DNA of 64,000 nucleotides from Micromonospora sp. LH3U1 (GTDB taxonomy: Bacteria; Actinomycetota; Actinomycetes; Mycobacteriales; Micromonosporaceae), in assembly GCF_028475105.1 (NCBI RefSeq), contig NZ_CP116936.1, positions 5,827,501 through 5,891,500 of the forward strand. The letters run 5' to 3'. A model generated the notes under the pieces. That model was given only the letters and a program-made list of their open reading frames with translations. It had not been told where the DNA came from and did no database searches. Positions 61,622 to 64,000 of this stretch are shown one piece after another. The position numbers and the translations under genes were made by a program. The first letter of the stretch is position 1. The number at the start of each line of letters is the position of its first letter.

Positions 61622-63412
61622 TCAGCGGTGCGAGTGGTCGCGGAAGCCGCGGCGGGTCTTGCGGCCCAGGTAGCCGGCGGTGACCAGGTGCTCCAACAGC
61701 GGCGCGGGCGCGAAGCCCGGCTCGCGCAGCTCCAGGTACAGCTCGCGCTGAATGGCCAGCGAGACGTCCAGCCCGACCACGTCGAGCAACTCGAACGGGC
61801 CCATCGGGTAGCCGCAGCCCAACTTCATCGCGTGGTCGATGTCGTCGGCCGTCGAGTAGCTGGCCTCCAACATCTTCACCGCGTCGTTCAGGTACGGGAA
61901 GAGCAGCGCGTTGACGATGAACCCGGACCGGTCGCCGCAGACCACGCCGGTCTTGCCGAGCGTGGCGCAGACCGCCCGGGCGGTGGCGGTGGCCTCCGGC
62001 GAGGTGCGGATGGTGCGGACCACCTCGACCAGCGGCATGATCGGCGCCGGGTTGAAGAAGTGCAGCCCCACCACGTCAGCCGGCCGGTGGGTGGCCATCG
62101 CCACGTCGATCACCGGCAGCGACGAGGTCGTGGTGGCGAGCACCACGCCCGGCTTGCAGATCTCGTCGAGGCTCGCGAAGAGCGCCTTCTTCACGCTCAA
62201 CTCCTCGACCACCGCCTCGACGACCAGGTCGACGTCGGCGAGGTGGTCGAGCGCGGCCGACCAGCTGATCCGGCCGAGCGCGGCGTCCCGGTCGGCTTCG
62301 GCGAGCTTGCCGCGCACCACGCCCTTGTTCAGCGAGGTCTTCACCGCCTCGCAGACCTTCGCGGACTTCTCCATGCCACGGGTCACCGAGACGACCTCGT
62401 AGCCGGCCTTCGCGAAGACCTCGATGATCCCGGTGGCCATCGTCCCGGAGCCCACCACGCCGACCTTGGTGATGGCTCGCGCACCGTCGGCGACCGCCGC
62501 CTCCGTGGCCACCGGCGTCGCCTCATCCGGTACGACCACCGGCGAGCCGGGCCGCTCGTAGGTGTAGAAACCCCGACCGGACTTCCGGCCGAGCAGCCCC
62601 GCCGTCACCATCTGCTTCAGCAGCGGCACCGGGGCGTGCCGGCGGTCCCGCCCGCCGCGCCGGTACATGGTGTCGAGGATTTCGTACGCGGTGTCCAGGC
62701 CGATCAGGTCCATCAGCGCCAGCGGGCCCATCGGCAGGCCGCAGCCGAGCTTCATGGCGGCGTCGATGTCCTCCCGGGTCGCGTAGTGCGACTCGAACAT
62801 GCTGACGGCGTGGTTGAGGTAGCCGAAGAGCAGCGCGTTGGCGATGAAGCCGGCCCGGTCGTTGATGGTGACGTCGACCTTGCCGAGCCGGGCGCAGAGC
62901 GCCTCCACGTCGGCGACCACCTCGGGCGAGGTGACGACCGTGCGGACCACCTCGACCAACTTCATCACCGGCGCCGGGTTGAAGAAGTGGATGCCGATCA
63001 CCTGGTTGGGCCGGGTGGTGGCCACCGAGATCTCGGTGACGCTCAGCGACGAGGTGTTGGTGGCGAGAATGGTCTCCGGCCGGCAGACCCGGTCCAGCTC
63101 CGCGAAGATCCGCTGCTTGAGGTCCAGGTGCTCGGGCACCGCCTCGATGACCAGGTCGACGGAGTGCAGCGCGTCCAGCCCGACCGCGAAGTGCACCCGC
63201 TCGTGCAGGGCGTCGCGGTCCGCCGCGGCGAGCTTGCCCTTGGCCACCGCCCGGTCGGTGGAGCCGGTGAGGGTGGCCCGACCACGTTCCAGCGCCGGCT
63301 CGGAGATCTCGACCGCCAGCACATCGATGCCGTTGCGGGCGAAGACCTCGACGATGCCTGCACCCATGGTGCCCAGCCCCACCACGCCCACGGTGCTGAA
63401 CTCGCGCGCCAT
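61622..63412 (-). CDS. 3-hydroxyacyl-CoA dehydrogenase, tandem-duplicated
   Basis: This 596-residue cytoplasmic enzyme oxidises 3-hydroxyacyl-CoA to 3-oxoacyl-CoA with NAD. It contains two complete dehydrogenase units, about 1-285 and 315-596. Each has its own NAD loop (VGVVGLGTMGAGIVEVF and VGVVGSGTMATGIIEVF), catalytic histidine region (GIHFFNPAPVMKLVEVVRT and GLHFFNPAPIMPLVEVVRT) and C-terminal domain. Such duplications are known in actinomycetes (FadB2-like). The ATG is 63412. It could link to the nearby thiolase chemistry but stands in its own transcript. Confidence 0.94.
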   Translation of the reverse strand: MAREFSTVGVVGLGTMGAGIVEVFARNGIDVLAVEISEPALERGRATLTGSTDRAVAKGKLAAADRDALHERVHFAVGLDALHSVDLVIEAVPEHLDLKQRIFAELDRVCRPETILATNTSSLSVTEISVATTRPNQVIGIHFFNPAPVMKLVEVVRTVVTSPEVVADVEALCARLGKVDVTINDRAGFIANALLFGYLNHAVSMFESHYATREDIDAAMKLGCGLPMGPLALMDLIGLDTAYEILDTMYRRGGRDRRHAPVPLLKQMVTAGLLGRKSGRGFYTYERPGSPVVVPDEATPVATEAAVADGARAITKVGVVGSGTMATGIIEVFAKAGYEVVSVTRGMEKSAKVCEAVKTSLNKGVVRGKLAEADRDAALGRISWSAALDHLADVDLVVEAVVEELSVKKALFASLDEICKPGVVLATTTSSLPVIDVAMATHRPADVVGLHFFNPAPIMPLVEVVRTIRTSPEATATARAVCATLGKTGVVCGDRSGFIVNALLFPYLNDAVKMLEASYSTADDIDHAMKLGCGYPMGPFELLDVVGLDVSLAIQRELYLELREPGFAPAPLLEHLVTAGYLGRKTRRGFRDHSHR

Positions 63413-63551
63413 GACCAGCCTCCCCAGAGACTCCGCACGACCACTGAACGGCCGCTAAGGTTATGCGCGCGAGTCTGCCACGTGACGCTGGGTTGTCGAG
63501 GCGCCGTGGCATATTTCACCCACGGCTGCGCCCCGTGACCCGGGCCCGCCT

Positions 63552-64000
63552 CTAGGCGGCGGGCACGGTGGTGAGGGCCAGCAGCTCCGCGACGAACTCC
63601 GCCGGGCGCTCCAGGTGCGGGCTGTGACCACAGCCGGGCAGCACCACCTCGTGGTACGCACCGCCGGCCGCCGCGTACCGCTCCAGCACCGCCCGGGTCT
63701 GGCCGACCATCGGCTGCGGCGGGCAGGCCTCCTCGCCGGGCCAGCCGGGCACGAGACCCAGCGAACCCAGGTACGCCAGGTCGAACAGCGAGGTGTCCGA
63801 GACGATGACGTCGGCGTCGCCGCGTACCCAGGTGATCGAGGGTTTGTCGGCGACGGCCACCAACTCGTCGGCGAGCCGGAACCAGGTCGGCGCGAGCGCG
63901 TTGAGCACGCCGCGCTCCCCCGGCGCGGTGCCCGGCCAGTTATCCGAGGGCACCGCCGTTCCGGGGTAGTTGTCGTCCCCGGTGGCGGTGGAGAGCACGG
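63552..64000 (-). CDS. Alpha/beta hydrolase, C-terminal part
   Basis: Only the last ~149 codons are in the window; the frame is open to 64000. The visible part has SITWVRGDADVIVSDTSLFD (acid region) and GCGHSPHLERPAEFVAELL, whose histidine is the catalytic base, as in many hydrolases. The nucleophile elbow lies outside. The substrate is unknown. Confidence 0.8.
   Translation of the reverse strand, partial: VLSTATGDDNYPGTAVPSDNWPGTAPGERGVLNALAPTWFRLADELVAVADKPSITWVRGDADVIVSDTSLFDLAYLGSLGLVPGWPGEEACPPQPMVGQTRAVLERYAAAGGAYHEVVLPGCGHSPHLERPAEFVAELLALTTVPAA

Overview
This window is chromosomal DNA of a high-GC actinomycete. Dense genes, frequent GTG starts, four-base stop/start overlaps, a conservon-type sensor operon, DivIVA-like coiled-coil genes next to methylmalonyl-CoA epimerase, an XRE/DUF397 pair and a GH6 cellulase with a CBM2 domain fit the Micromonosporaceae, most likely Micromonospora. 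That is inferred from gene content; no rRNA or other marker gene is present. I see no tRNA, insertion sequence, prophage or CRISPR array. It reads as ordinary core chromosome with a few lineage-specific loci.

Layout. 1-5522: alpha-glucoside uptake and hydrolysis (end of a sugar-binding protein, two ABC permeases, LacI regulator, GH13 glucosidase). 5567-11056: an MFS transporter and a xylose locus (xylB, xylA, divergent ROK regulator). 11184-14696: two SpoIIE-type phosphatases around a MarR regulator. 14710-19357: an exopolysaccharide glycosyl-phosphate transferase, a VWA solute-binding protein and a lactonase. 19445-23211: a four-gene conservon (sensor kinase, roadblock, DUF742, GTPase). 23454-29335: catalase, two related acidic proteins, a sodium:solute symporter with a small membrane partner, and a hypothetical protein. 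29454-33817: secreted GH6 cellulase, and a repeat-rich surface protein paired with a class F-like sortase. 33890-43969: the very large NAD-glutamate dehydrogenase, a penicillin-binding lipoprotein, an arginase-family protein and a cysteine-free thioredoxin/TPR protein.

44216-51744 is a coherent C4/C5 acyl-CoA block: a B12 mutase large subunit whose active-site residues are those of isobutyryl-CoA mutase, the MeaB-type GTPase, acetyl-CoA acetyltransferase, methylmalonyl-CoA epimerase and crotonyl-CoA carboxylase/reductase. Together they can turn acetyl-CoA and butyryl-CoA into ethylmalonyl-, methylmalonyl- and isobutyryl-CoA, which feed central metabolism or polyketide synthesis. 52141-55739 holds two long coiled-coil proteins of the Scy/FilP/DivIVA type used in polar growth. 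56530-57518 is an XRE/DUF397 regulatory pair, followed by an AI-2E family permease, hydrolases, an ECF sigma factor with its membrane partner, and a 3-hydroxyacyl-CoA dehydrogenase built as a tandem duplication.

The most interesting points are the surface-protein/sortase pair, in which a low-complexity block appears to split one folded domain; the F80/Q198 mutase signature; a CebR-type operator upstream of the cellulase; the phosphatase, arginase and thioredoxin homologues that have lost key residues; and several families of long intergenic palindromes, two of them combined with tandem repeats at the stop codons of the mutase and reductase genes.
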